64,000 bases of DNA from Pseudobdellovibrionaceae bacterium. GTDB taxonomy: Bacteria; Bdellovibrionota; Bdellovibrionia; Bdellovibrionales; UBA1609. Under the pieces are notes generated by a model that searched no databases, was not told the origin of the DNA, and saw nothing but the letters and a program-made list of their open reading frames with translations. This document shows positions 9,166-16,807 of the stretch, in pieces. A program made the position numbers and the translations under genes. Position 1 is the stretch's first letter, and every line of letters begins with the position of its first letter. The stretch is taken from NCBI GenBank assembly GCA_023954155.1, contig JAMLIO010000007.1, forward strand, positions 62,001-126,000, given 5' to 3'.

Positions 9166-9738
9166 ATGAAATACGCTTGGGATGTAAAAATGACGATCGG
9201 TCTTGCCGCGATTGTCTTTATCATTCTTTCCTTTGTTAAAGGGCAAACTTTTCTCGAAGAATTGATAGGAGTAATCTCGCAGACTATTTCTTATACATTC
9301 ATTATTCGTTTAATTTTTATTAAATGGGTTTGGAAATACATACCCTTTTTAGAGATTATACACGGTATACCTTACCTTGAGGGAAAATGGACTGGCACAT
9401 TCGAGTCTACTTGGCGACCAAGCCCTGACGCTCCTTGTGCGACTGGTTCTATAGAAGTTAAAATTACTCAACCAGATATACATTGTATTAAAATTACTCA
9501 AAAGTCTGGAGAGTCATTAAGTCATTCTTATGGAGAAGTTTTTGAAACGCTTGAGGATGGCAGTATCTTTTTAAACTTCTCTTATAAGAATGTTCCAAAC
9601 GCAGATGTTCGCGATCGAAGCCAAATCAATTTTGGTTCCGCGCGGTACCAGCTTGAAAGAGATAGTTCATATAAATTATCAGGAAATTATTGGACCGATA
9701 GAAAAAGCACTGGGAAAATAACAGTCTTAAAAAGTTAG
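9166..9738 (+). CDS. cap15: Cap15-type CBASS membrane effector
   Basis: The ATG at 9166, right behind the CD-NTase stop, gives 190 residues; an earlier ATG at 9136 overlaps the synthase. Two hydrophobic helices (residues ~9-24 and ~36-53) are followed by a beta-rich domain starting LEGKWTGTFE at ~71 and running to the end. This two-helix plus beta-barrel layout is that of Cap15 (SMODS-associated 2TM beta) effectors. In that family the barrel binds the cyclic nucleotide and the helices disrupt the inner membrane, killing the infected cell. The pairing with a CD-NTase supports the call strongly; family membership is from recalled architecture. Confidence 0.8.
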   Translation: MKYAWDVKMTIGLAAIVFIILSFVKGQTFLEELIGVISQTISYTFIIRLIFIKWVWKYIPFLEIIHGIPYLEGKWTGTFESTWRPSPDAPCATGSIEVKITQPDIHCIKITQKSGESLSHSYGEVFETLEDGSIFLNFSYKNVPNADVRDRSQINFGSARYQLERDSSYKLSGNYWTDRKSTGKITVLKS

Positions 9739-9755
9739 TTCATCACTATCTTAAA

Positions 9756-10193
9756 TTATGAAAAATGCCCCGTCCGTCGTCTCACTCTTTCACGGTGCTC
9801 ATAAAACTCTTTGTCTACAACCCATAGATTCAAATTTAAAGCATGCAGTAACGCCATTAGATTCCGAATCCCTGGGTTTCCATCTTTAGCTAACATTCGA
9901 TAGAGGGTGACACGGTTAATCCCTGTAGCTTTTGCCACTTTACTCGGGCCGATTACTTTTACTACAACGGCTAATGCTTTTCTAAAAATAGCTAAATCTT
10001 TAGAAAAATCATGCTCCATACTGAGTTTCAGAAACTCCGTATATACATCATGATCCTTAAGACGAGCTTCAAGAAAAGCTTTGGGAACAGTCCTTGCGGC
10101 ACGTTGTCTTTGCATAAAGACAGCATAGGCTTCGTGAGCTATCTCATAAGGCTTAATAATTTGCTGCAATGTGCGACGGTTTTTCTTATGCAT
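9756..10193 (-). CDS. COG3636-like antitoxin-type helix-turn-helix protein
   Basis: 145 residues, convergent with cap15 (17 bp between stops). Residues ~70-125 (GPSKVAKATGINRVTLYRML, then GNPGIRNLMALLHALNLNL) match the DNA-binding half of COG3636 addiction-module antidotes. The N-terminus is longer and more basic than usual (MHKKNRRTLQQII). No RelE/HigB-type toxin lies next to it. It may be an orphan antitoxin or a regulator of the island. The stop is at 9756 and there is no neighbour sharing its strand. Confidence 0.65.
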   Translation of the reverse strand: MHKKNRRTLQQIIKPYEIAHEAYAVFMQRQRAARTVPKAFLEARLKDHDVYTEFLKLSMEHDFSKDLAIFRKALAVVVKVIGPSKVAKATGINRVTLYRMLAKDGNPGIRNLMALLHALNLNLWVVDKEFYEHRERVRRRTGHFS

Positions 10194-10500
10194 ACGATGT
10201 TACATATATGCAACAATAAATAAGAAGTCATGCACTTTTGTTTCTTAAATTCTTAAGTAAATTCAAAAAGATAAAAATATTTTTCATATTAAAAAAATCT
10301 GATTTTTTGTGGCTTTTTAAAATGTGAAACCACAGTAATTTTGATTTGAGGCTATGAAAAAGACTAGTAGCTGTCGTTTTACCGTATTATGAGAGGGTAT
10401 TTTTTCAAAAAAGGCACCCATTTCCGCTTGCGAAGCTAATTTTGAGATCAAAAAATCTTGGACCGATTTGGTCCATCTATTTTTAAAAAGAGAGTTACCT
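10194..10500. other. AT-rich intergenic region between two island modules
   Basis: About 300 bp with no credible gene. It is strongly AT-rich and holds several A/T tracts and a short inverted repeat TGGACC-GATTT-GGTCCA at 10458-10474, followed by TCTATTTTTAA. It must contain the promoters of the divergent flanking genes, but no clear -35/-10 pair stands out. Confidence 0.4.
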
Positions 10501-10911
10501 ATGGATCAAAGAGCGTGGATTTCCTGCGCCTTCTTCTCTTCAGGTATTGAGTTTATCTATTGGAACATGAAATGGGCTGGAAGTAGTCATCCTCAAAATC
10601 CAGCTTGGGTCATTGTTTCTAGAATTCATTACTTTGTGCTTATAAGTGTCTGCGTATTAGTAGCAGGGTTTCTTCTGCTTTTGTTTATGTCTTTCTTGGG
10701 GCCAACAAAAGAAAAGAAGGATATTGAAGAATCAGCAACTCCAATAGACAGCACGGTTGTGGAAAGAACAAAAGAGCTAGAAGAAGAAACAGAAAAGCAA
10801 AAAGTTGAACAACAAAAACTTGAGGAGCAAAGGAAACAAGAAGTCATCAAAAGAAGGCGTGAGCGGTCCGCAAATGCTGCCGCTCACGATGCCTTAGATG
10901 ACTTTCTATAA
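10501..10911 (+). CDS. Membrane-anchored coiled-coil protein of the island
   Basis: The ATG at 10501 is preferred to an upstream ATG at 10468 because of the AAAGAGAG stretch before it. 136 residues: a polar N-terminus, one strong membrane helix (YFVLISVCVLVAGFLLLLFM, ~48-67), then a long Glu/Lys-rich coiled coil (~85-125) with a basic RRRER patch and an ending of AAHDALDDFL. It sits 18 bp before the replication-relaxation-like gene and is probably in one operon with it. No function recognised; membrane proteins of this sort accompany mobilisation genes. Confidence 0.55.
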   Translation: MDQRAWISCAFFSSGIEFIYWNMKWAGSSHPQNPAWVIVSRIHYFVLISVCVLVAGFLLLLFMSFLGPTKEKKDIEESATPIDSTVVERTKELEEETEKQKVEQQKLEEQRKQEVIKRRRERSANAAAHDALDDFL

Positions 10912-10929
10912 ATTACGGGAGGTCTTTTT

Positions 10930-11766
10930 ATGAGGCTTACCAAAAGAGATTTAGAAATTTTTAAATTGATTTCTAAAACTGCGATTTTAACAACAGTACA
11001 AATAAAAAAAATGATTTTTACAGATGTAGCCACAACAACCGTACTTAGACGACTCAGAAAACTTGAAAAATCAAAATACATTGAACGCATTGAGGGGCTT
11101 CCAAACCATGAACTAGCTTGGGCACTAAATTTAAAGGGTGCAGATACTGTCGGTTATCCAAATCCAAAAAGGAATTTTCATCGTTTATCATTAGTTCATG
11201 ACGTAAAACTATCAGACCTAAGGCTCAAACTTGAAGGTCATGGAATTGCACATTCTTGGATTCCAGAACATGAAATCAGATCAGCTATGGCAAGAAAGCA
11301 TGGTCTTAAGAGAATGCAAAGTCAGTTCGTTCCCGACGGAATTATGAGTGTTAAATACCAAGGAGTAATGGAATCCGTCGTTATTGAATTAGAACTGCAC
11401 TATAAAAACAAAAACCGCTATCAAGATATATTTCAATCTTACATTGGTAAAAATAATATCAAGGCGGTGTGGTATTTTGTCCCTTCAGAGTCCTTGGGGA
11501 AACACTTAGAAAAGCTATGGACTAAATACGTCGGGAATTATGAACCGTGGTTCTTTTGGTCTTTAGTAGATGATGTTTTTGAGAATGGCGGTGATGCTAC
11601 AACTCATTATTTTGATAAAAAGTTTGTGATTGGTGAAATTTTTGAGCCTTTAACACTTGCTCACCCAAGTGGTTTAGGTATGAGCAATTTTTCTGATGAA
11701 AAAACTAAAAATAAAATTGATGTAAATAGCGAAAATCAGGGCGAACTTCCCTTAAAAGCAAGTTAA
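10930..11766 (+). CDS. Replication-relaxation-like protein
   Basis: 278 residues, preceded by a GGGAGG site. The N-terminal ~70 residues form a winged helix (MRLTKRDLEIFKLISKTAIL, then TTTVLRRLRKLEKSKYIERI). The rest has FHRLSLVHDVKLSDLRLKL and VIELELHYKNKNRYQDI, which resemble the Replic_Relax family (PF13814) of mobile elements. These proteins are proposed to act in plasmid replication or relaxase function. The assignment is by overall pattern; no catalytic Tyr/His triad could be identified. The stop is followed after 8 bp by a large hairpin. Confidence 0.6.
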   Translation: MRLTKRDLEIFKLISKTAILTTVQIKKMIFTDVATTTVLRRLRKLEKSKYIERIEGLPNHELAWALNLKGADTVGYPNPKRNFHRLSLVHDVKLSDLRLKLEGHGIAHSWIPEHEIRSAMARKHGLKRMQSQFVPDGIMSVKYQGVMESVVIELELHYKNKNRYQDIFQSYIGKNNIKAVWYFVPSESLGKHLEKLWTKYVGNYEPWFFWSLVDDVFENGGDATTHYFDKKFVIGEIFEPLTLAHPSGLGMSNFSDEKTKNKIDVNSENQGELPLKAS

Positions 11767-11774
11767 GTAGAAAC

Positions 11775-11835
11775 GCCGCCGTAAGCACTGGCCACCCTCC
11801 CTCAACGATGAAGGGTGGCCAGTGCTTACGGCGGC
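11775..11835. repeat. Perfect 24-bp inverted repeat with 13-nt loop
   Basis: The left arm 11775-11798 begins GCCGCCGTAAGC and ends CCACCCT; the right arm 11812-11835 is its exact reverse complement, and the loop is 11799-11811. It is GC-rich in an AT-rich island. There is no T-run on either side (TAAAGTTGG follows on plus, GTTTCTACTT on minus), so it is a weak candidate for an ordinary terminator. Confidence 0.9.
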
Positions 11836-11848
11836 TAAAGTTGGTTTA

Positions 11849-11929
11849 GTGGAGGGCGGGAAGTTCTTAAAAATGATGATTAGGTATGAACAAAGAATTG
11901 AGAGGAAAAAAGAATTAGATAAAAAATAA
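11849..11929 (+). CDS. Possible very small ORF before the recombinase
   Basis: A frame from GTG 11849 to TAA 11927-11929 encodes 26 residues (VEGGKFLKMM, then IRYEQRIERKKELDKK). It can be extended back through the right arm of the 24-bp hairpin to a stop at 11768-11770 without meeting an ATG. A GGAGGGCGGG stretch at 11851-11860 could instead be the ribosome site of an ATG at 11873. Evidence for a real gene is weak. Confidence 0.25.
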   Translation: MEGGKFLKMMIRYEQRIERKKELDKK

Positions 11930-11939
11930 GGGTCGGTAA

Positions 11940-12137
11940 ATGAAAAAGTCATGGGATGTAAAAGACGTTGAGATTATCCCCATGCGTGTATCTATTGAGG
12001 AATATAACCAGAGGCTTGATGAAGCGGCGGAAATGGTCTATCGTTATTTTTGCCAGCTTCTCGAAAATCAAGTCTTGGCTCCTGAAACCCTAAACGTGGA
12101 AGAATACCACAAGCAAAGGACAGGAACCGATGGCTAG
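11940..12137 (+). CDS. Small protein coupled to the serine recombinase
   Basis: 65 residues (MKKSWDVKDVEIIPMRVSIE...), acidic and helical, with no signal peptide. Its stop overlaps the recombinase start by 8 bp (12130-12137), so the two are translationally coupled. Small proteins before large serine recombinases often include directionality or accessory factors, but I do not recognise this one. The ribosome site (GGGTCGG) is weak. Confidence 0.55.
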   Translation: MKKSWDVKDVEIIPMRVSIEEYNQRLDEAAEMVYRYFCQLLENQVLAPETLNVEEYHKQRTGTDG

Positions 12138-13902
12138 TATTAGATTAAATAAAATAAAAAATCAGAATTTTAAAATTGCGCTTTACATTCGAGTCTCAAC
12201 CGAAGAACAGGCGGAAAATCCCGAAGGGTCCATACGTAACCAAGAAGATCGCTTGCTCCAAGCTGTGGCTTACAAAAATATGGGCGGCAACTTTGGCGAG
12301 ATCAAAGGTGTTTATGTAGATGCTGGAATTTCAGCTAAGGATATGAAGCGCCCCAAGCTTCAAGAGTTACTTCGAGCAATAAGAAGTGGCGAGATTGACC
12401 TTGTTATGGTGACAGAACTTTCAAGGCTTTCTCGTAATACAAGAGACTTTATTGAGATGTGGGACATGATGAAACTTCATGGCTGTGGGTTTACAAGTTT
12501 AAGAGAGGATTTTGACACAACCACGGCCGCAGGGGAAATGGTGATTTTACAGTTGATGAATCTGGCGCAGTTCGAGCGGAGGCAGACAAGCGAGCGTGTT
12601 GAGGCCAACATTGCCGCTCGTGCAGCACGAGGTCTTTATAATGGCGGGAGTGTACCTTTAGGCTATAAAACCATTCCTGATAAAGCGGGCTATCTTGAGA
12701 TTGATGAAGAAATGGCAGAAGTTGTAAAGACCGCGTTTGCCGCATTTTTGCGTGAGGGCTCTTTATCAAGAGCTGCCATTTGGCTTAATGACAATGGCTA
12801 TAGGATCAAAAGACATCGTGAAGGTGGAGGAAGATTTAAGCGTGTTGGACATTTCACTGTAGATAACTTGCAAAATATTTTAAGAAACAAAGCCTATATT
12901 GGAATTAAGTCCTACACTTATAGAGGAGAAACTAAAGAATCCAAAGCTGTGTGGCCTGCACTTATTGATAAAAGTACCTTTCATAGAATTGGCAAAATCT
13001 TAGATAAAAATAAAAGTCGATTTAAACCCACAAAGCAAAACCGAAGACCTTATCTTTTATCTGGTATTACTCACTGTCAGACTTGCAAAAGCTTTATGCC
13101 AGGAAAATCTGCAACGGGAAATAGTGGCAAGGTTCCTTATTATGAACACGCTTGGGCAACAAAGCGGGATTCTACATTGAGTAAAAAAATATTTAAATGT
13201 GAGCCACACAGAGTTCCAGCTAAAAAACTTGAACCGTTGGTGATGGAGAAATTTAGGGCTCTTATTTGTAGCCCCAATATGATGAAAGACATACTGAATC
13301 GAGTTCGTAAACTCCATGAAGAAAACCCTCACCGAAAAGATGAAGAGCGTCTAAAGGCAAAAATTTATGGTGTTACCAGTCAAATCGATGGTCTCGCAGA
13401 AAGATTAAGTGAGCTTCCTAAAACTGTGTCCGCAGCTCCCATCTATAAACAGATGGAACGCTTAGAAGACATCAAGCAACGCTATGAAAAAGAATTGGAA
13501 ACCTTAAAAGCGACAGGCAAAACAAGTTTGGACCGAGTTGTAAATTTAAATAAGTTTGAGGAATTTGCAAATCACTACAAAAAGTTTATGACAAAAGAAA
13601 TTGAACCCAACGACTTAAGACAAATAATTAAGAAGTTTATCCATAAAGTGGAAGTAGGAACTGAAGACGTAAAAATCCATTGGATTGTTGACGATGAACA
13701 TTTTGAAAGAGAGCTGGCCCTATTAGGGGCCAGCCTTGGCGTTAAAAAGATAATAGAAGGCCCTCGCAAGAATCCCCCAGAGGGGAGCGTTTCGAGAGTT
13801 TTAAAAGATTCTGATTTTTTTAGCTATGCTGGTTCGCAGAGCTTGACATTTGGTGCGCCTGGAGGGAGTCGAACCCCCACGCCTCGCGGCACTAGATCCT
13901 AA
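12130..13902 (+). CDS. Large serine recombinase (integrase of the island)
   Basis: 590 residues. The resolvase catalytic domain starts at ~15 (KIALYIRVSTEEQ, nucleophile S23) with LVMVTELSRLSRNTRDF as the core. A recombinase domain (~170-300, including GGSVPLGYKTIP) follows. Then comes a zinc-ribbon-like part with CQTC near 316 and a later Cys (FKCEP), then a coiled coil (~390-470). This is the domain order of phage-type large serine integrases, which integrate and excise DNA between short att sites. The last ~17 codons (from 13851) are antisense to tRNA-Leu and the stop falls inside the tRNA anticodon loop, so the C-terminus was donated by the target site. Confidence 0.9.
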   Translation: MASIRLNKIKNQNFKIALYIRVSTEEQAENPEGSIRNQEDRLLQAVAYKNMGGNFGEIKGVYVDAGISAKDMKRPKLQELLRAIRSGEIDLVMVTELSRLSRNTRDFIEMWDMMKLHGCGFTSLREDFDTTTAAGEMVILQLMNLAQFERRQTSERVEANIAARAARGLYNGGSVPLGYKTIPDKAGYLEIDEEMAEVVKTAFAAFLREGSLSRAAIWLNDNGYRIKRHREGGGRFKRVGHFTVDNLQNILRNKAYIGIKSYTYRGETKESKAVWPALIDKSTFHRIGKILDKNKSRFKPTKQNRRPYLLSGITHCQTCKSFMPGKSATGNSGKVPYYEHAWATKRDSTLSKKIFKCEPHRVPAKKLEPLVMEKFRALICSPNMMKDILNRVRKLHEENPHRKDEERLKAKIYGVTSQIDGLAERLSELPKTVSAAPIYKQMERLEDIKQRYEKELETLKATGKTSLDRVVNLNKFEEFANHYKKFMTKEIEPNDLRQIIKKFIHKVEVGTEDVKIHWIVDDEHFERELALLGASLGVKKIIEGPRKNPPEGSVSRVLKDSDFFSYAGSQSLTFGAPGGSRTPTPRGTRS

Positions 13903-13935
13903 GTCTAGCGTGTCTGCCAATTCCACCACAAGCGC
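13851..13935 (-). tRNA. tRNA-Leu(TAG), integration site of the island
   Basis: Reading the minus strand, acceptor arms GCGCTTG and CAGGCGC pair (one G-U), the CCA is encoded, and the T-arm contains GGTTCGACTCC. The anticodon stem CTAGA/TCTAG encloses the loop CTTAGGA with anticodon TAG. The long variable arm gives 85 nt, as for tRNA-Leu. It lies 34 bp after the gcvH stop and may share its transcript. Its 3' end abuts the island. Confidence 0.95.
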
Positions 13936-13969
13936 ATTCAAAGGAGCTACTTTTGTAACCCCTATTTTA

Positions 13970-14356
13970 TTACTCGGCAATTAGTTTTTTATAGTCTGCT
14001 GCTTTTATAAGCGCAGCTAGCTCTTTTTCTGTGTCCATCTCGATGCGGATCAACCAGCCATCATTCCAAGCATCATCATTGATCGTGCCTGGGTTATCGG
14101 GAAGGCTTGAGTTCACTTCAATGACAGTCCCAGAAACTGGAGACACCAAATCACTCACAGACTTCACACTTTCAATCACACCAAAGGACTCACCTTGGGT
14201 GACCTTTTGGCCCTCTTCAGGCAATTCCACATATACAATTTCACCCAATGTATCTTGAGCATAGTCTGTCACACCGACAGTGACAATGTTCTCATCCACT
14301 AAAGCCCATTCATGATCTTTGGTGTAGTAAAGCTCTTCTGGCACTCTGTAAGCCAT
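13970..14356 (-). CDS. gcvH: Glycine cleavage system H protein
   Basis: 128 residues, the normal length. It carries the lipoyl attachment motif ESVKSVSDL, whose Lys bears the lipoate that shuttles the aminomethyl group between the P, T and L proteins. N-terminal YTKDHEWALVD is typical of GcvH. AGGAGGAAAA precedes the ATG. It follows gcvT by 86 bp and completes a folD-gcvT-gcvH run. The P-protein genes are not in this window. Confidence 0.97.
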   Translation of the reverse strand: MAYRVPEELYYTKDHEWALVDENIVTVGVTDYAQDTLGEIVYVELPEEGQKVTQGESFGVIESVKSVSDLVSPVSGTVIEVNSSLPDNPGTINDDAWNDGWLIRIEMDTEKELAALIKAADYKKLIAE

Positions 14357-14442
14357 TTTTCCTCCTAAAAACTAATAAAATAAAATCACTCATTCCATTC
14401 ACACCACAGGCTGATCTTTCAACAAGGGCGCTCACTTTGGAC

Positions 14443-15546
14443 TCACACTTTTTTTACAAAAGGCAGGTCCACCACTTCCACTGCAATCAATTTTTGCCTT
14501 ACTTCCACCAAACACCCTTGGCTCAAATCATAGTCTTTACGAACAAGAGCCAAAGCAACAGGTTGATCTAAATAAGGCGAATATGTACCACTTGTAACAT
14601 GCCCTATCTGCTCCTTGTCAAAACTTAACACCCTATAGCCGTCTCTAGGGACCATTTTCTCTGAGGTCTTAAGCCCTATGATTTGAAAGTCATTTTTGCC
14701 TTGTTCTTTGGCATTTAGTAAAGCGGACTTACCAATAAAGTCCTCTGCCTTTTTAAACTTAATGGCCCAATCCATCCCTACCCCTAAAGGTAAAGTGGTC
14801 TCAGAAAATTCATTTCCATAAAGAGGCAAAGCCGCCTCAATCCGCAAAGAGTTTCTTGATCCTAAACCACAAGGTAAAAGCCCAAAGTCCTTGCCTTTCT
14901 CGCAAAGTTCAGTCCACATTCCTGTAGCTAGGCTGGGATCACCATAAAGCTCAAAGCCATCTTCCCCTGTGTAGCCTGTACGAGCCACAAGCCATGTCCC
15001 GCCCTTATAGTCCTTCTGTTCAAATCGAAATTTTTTAATATCTGAAGCCCCTGAGAAAAACTGGTTGATCAGCTCCACCGCTTTAGGGCCTTGTACGGCA
15101 ATTTGGGCCCACTTAGTACTCACGTCTGCCACTTGCAGATTAGAAAAACCTTGGGCTTGTTTTTCAATCCACGCCCAATCTTTGTCTTTGTTAGACGCGT
15201 TGACCACAAGTAAATAATTTTTATCCTTTTCAAGGCAGTAAATGATCAAGTCATCTATCACTCCACCTTGATCGTTAAGCATAAGATGGTACTGCGCTTG
15301 CTTCTCCGCACACTTAGACGCATCGTTGGTCAGAAGCTTTTGCAAAAACGTCACACTGTCGGCTCCCGACACCGTGATCTCCCCCATGTGCGACACATCA
15401 AATAGACCAATATTATTTCTGGTGGCCATGTGCTCTTGACGTAAACCTTGCGGGTACTCCACTGGCATCTCCCAACCCGCATAGGGAACCATTTTAGCTC
15501 CCATAGATTTATGGGTCTCATAAAGGGGGGTTCTTAATAAACTCAT
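14443..15546 (-). CDS. gcvT: Glycine cleavage system T protein (aminomethyltransferase)
   Basis: 367 residues. It transfers the methylene group from lipoyl-bound H protein to tetrahydrofolate, releasing ammonia. Family motifs are present: YAGWEMPVEYPQG near the start, GLFDVSHMGEI, ARTGYTGEDGFELY in the folate site and LRIEAALPLYGNE. The start is 12 bp after the folD stop with a GGAGAAGAG site, so it is translated from the same message. Product 5,10-methylene-THF is the substrate of FolD, which explains the pairing. Confidence 0.97.
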   Translation of the reverse strand: MSLLRTPLYETHKSMGAKMVPYAGWEMPVEYPQGLRQEHMATRNNIGLFDVSHMGEITVSGADSVTFLQKLLTNDASKCAEKQAQYHLMLNDQGGVIDDLIIYCLEKDKNYLLVVNASNKDKDWAWIEKQAQGFSNLQVADVSTKWAQIAVQGPKAVELINQFFSGASDIKKFRFEQKDYKGGTWLVARTGYTGEDGFELYGDPSLATGMWTELCEKGKDFGLLPCGLGSRNSLRIEAALPLYGNEFSETTLPLGVGMDWAIKFKKAEDFIGKSALLNAKEQGKNDFQIIGLKTSEKMVPRDGYRVLSFDKEQIGHVTSGTYSPYLDQPVALALVRKDYDLSQGCLVEVRQKLIAVEVVDLPFVKKV

Positions 15547-15558
15547 GCTCTTCTCCTT

Positions 15559-16413
15559 TTACTTCTTAATTTTTCTTTCCGCAGCCACGACTGTATGTTC
15601 AATCAGTTGCGCTACCGTCATAGGCCCCACTCCCCCAGGCACTGGAGTGATCGCAGCCACTTTACTTTTCACCTGTTCAAAGTCCACATCGCCAATCAAC
15701 CCTTTTCCCTTGGGATCACGATGGATGCCCACATCCACAACGATGGCCCCTTCTTTGAGATGATCCGCACCTAAAATATGGGGCACACCCGCGGCGGCCA
15801 CCACAATGTCTGCATCTTGGGTATAGAATTTCAAATCAGGAGTCTTACTGTGACAGACCGTCACCGTGGCATTGGCTCTGGTGAGCATAAAGGCCATAGG
15901 CCACCCCACCGTCGCACTCCTGCCAATCACCACCGCCTTTTTGCCTGCCACAGAAATATTGTAAAACTTTAGAATTTCCATCACTCCTTCAGGAGTACAG
16001 GGCTCATGCCAGCTCTCTTGCTTTTGCATCAACCCCATATTGGTCGACGTCAGCCCGTCCACATCTTTTTCTGCCAAAACCAAGTCTGTTGGGTCAAAGC
16101 CTGACAGAGCCGTGGGTAATGGCATCTGGATCAAAAATCCATCCACATCTTTATCTTGGTTTAAAGCAGCAATACGCTCTTTAAGCTCTGTGGCGGTAGT
16201 GGTGTCAGGCAGTCTGATCACCTCAGACCCTAGTCCTACACTTTCACACGCCTTGGCCTTATTTTTCACGTACACATGGCTTGCAGGGTCCTCACCCACC
16301 AGTAACACACTCAAATGGGGAGCCCGCCCCAGCTTTGCCTTACAGGCCTCTACACGCTCTTTAAGTTGAGTAAATTTATGTTGAGCTAGTTTTTTGCCGT
16401 CTAAAATCATCAT
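15559..16413 (-). CDS. folD: Methylenetetrahydrofolate dehydrogenase / cyclohydrolase
   Basis: The frame extends back to 16542, but the ATG at 16413 (MMILDGKKLAQ) is chosen: it has AAAGGGG upstream and gives the usual ~284 residues. The upstream extension would also cover the divergent promoter. FolD oxidises 5,10-methylene-THF and hydrolyses the methenyl form to 10-formyl-THF. Diagnostic blocks are YVKNKAKACE with the catalytic Lys, DVDGFLIQMPLP, and the NADP loop VVIGRSATVGWPMA. The 3' neighbour is gcvT. Confidence 0.95.
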   Translation of the reverse strand: MMILDGKKLAQHKFTQLKERVEACKAKLGRAPHLSVLLVGEDPASHVYVKNKAKACESVGLGSEVIRLPDTTTATELKERIAALNQDKDVDGFLIQMPLPTALSGFDPTDLVLAEKDVDGLTSTNMGLMQKQESWHEPCTPEGVMEILKFYNISVAGKKAVVIGRSATVGWPMAFMLTRANATVTVCHSKTPDLKFYTQDADIVVAAAGVPHILGADHLKEGAIVVDVGIHRDPKGKGLIGDVDFEQVKSKVAAITPVPGGVGPMTVAQLIEHTVVAAERKIKK

Positions 16414-16421
16414 GGTAGGAT

Positions 16422-16450
16422 TTGACCCCTTTCTGGAAGCAGGATAAAAA
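16422..16450 (+). promoter_or_regulatory. Probable sigma-70 promoter of the 72-residue gene
   Basis: TTGACC at 16422-16427, a 17-nt spacer and TAAAAA at 16445-16450. The downstream ATG is at 16472. It lies in the 58-bp divergent gap with folD. Confidence 0.45.
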
Positions 16451-16471
16451 GAACCTATACGAGGGTTGTAA

Positions 16472-16690
16472 ATGGGAAAAGTAAAAGTCGCAAATGATGG
16501 TAGCATTGACTTTGTGCAGGCAGAGAGTTTGCCTTCAAGCATAAAGAAATTTCGTCAAAGTCCTGAAATTGAGGGTTTTTACCGTTTCGTCTACGAGAAC
16601 GACCTCCAACATGAGGCCTTCGACATCATTTCCGCCATTTTGGAAGACCGCAAGGCCAAGGCCGCAAAGCCTAGCAAATCCAAAAAATAA
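16472..16690 (+). CDS. 72-residue hypothetical protein
   Basis: Small, mixed-charge protein (MGKVKVANDGSIDFVQAESL...) with a folded-looking centre (PEIEGFYRFVYENDLQHEAF) and a Lys/Ala-rich basic tail ending SKSKK. No signal peptide or membrane segment. It is divergent from folD and stands alone, 117 bp before the pseudopilin cassette. Basic tails like this are common on small nucleic-acid or ribosome-binding proteins, but I cannot assign a function. Confidence 0.7.
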   Translation: MGKVKVANDGSIDFVQAESLPSSIKKFRQSPEIEGFYRFVYENDLQHEAFDIISAILEDRKAKAAKPSKSKK

Positions 16691-16807
16691 GCTCTATTTC
16701 GCGCCCTGTTTTGTGTCCATGGCTCGGACATACTGCGCGTAAGCCTCACCCACACCACTTTTAAGGATGTCATAAGATTTGAATCTCCTATTGCGTAAGG
16801 AGGTTTT

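Larger units (their letters stand above)
2050..13935. mobile_element. Genomic island with serine recombinase, integrated at tRNA-Leu
   Basis: The right end is set by a large serine recombinase whose frame runs into the 3' end of tRNA-Leu(TAG). The left end is approximate: I place it between the outer-membrane protein (ends at 2030) and the DUF3147 gene at 2257, because from there gene density, small overlapping genes and defence cargo change abruptly. The body carries a PIN toxin-antitoxin pair, McrBC, CBASS, an antitoxin-like regulator and a replication-relaxation-like protein. I found no second copy of the tRNA-Leu 3' end on the left; large serine recombinases need only very short shared cores, so this does not argue against integration. 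No conjugation genes are visible, so it would be mobilisable or simply integrative. Confidence 0.6.

Noticed and set aside
10458-10480. Intrinsic terminator from TGGACC-GATTT-GGTCCA followed by TCTATTTTT
   Set aside because: It lies just before a start codon and has only a six-bp stem; it could equally be an operator, so not called as a terminator.
16413-16542. folD N-terminal extension (43 residues)
   Set aside because: It would cover the divergent promoter and the start of the opposite gene, and family members begin at the MMILDGKK position.
15547-16600. Glycine riboswitch before the gcv genes
   Set aside because: The folD-gcvT gap is only 12 bp and the folD upstream gap is 58 bp; no conserved glycine-aptamer core is visible.
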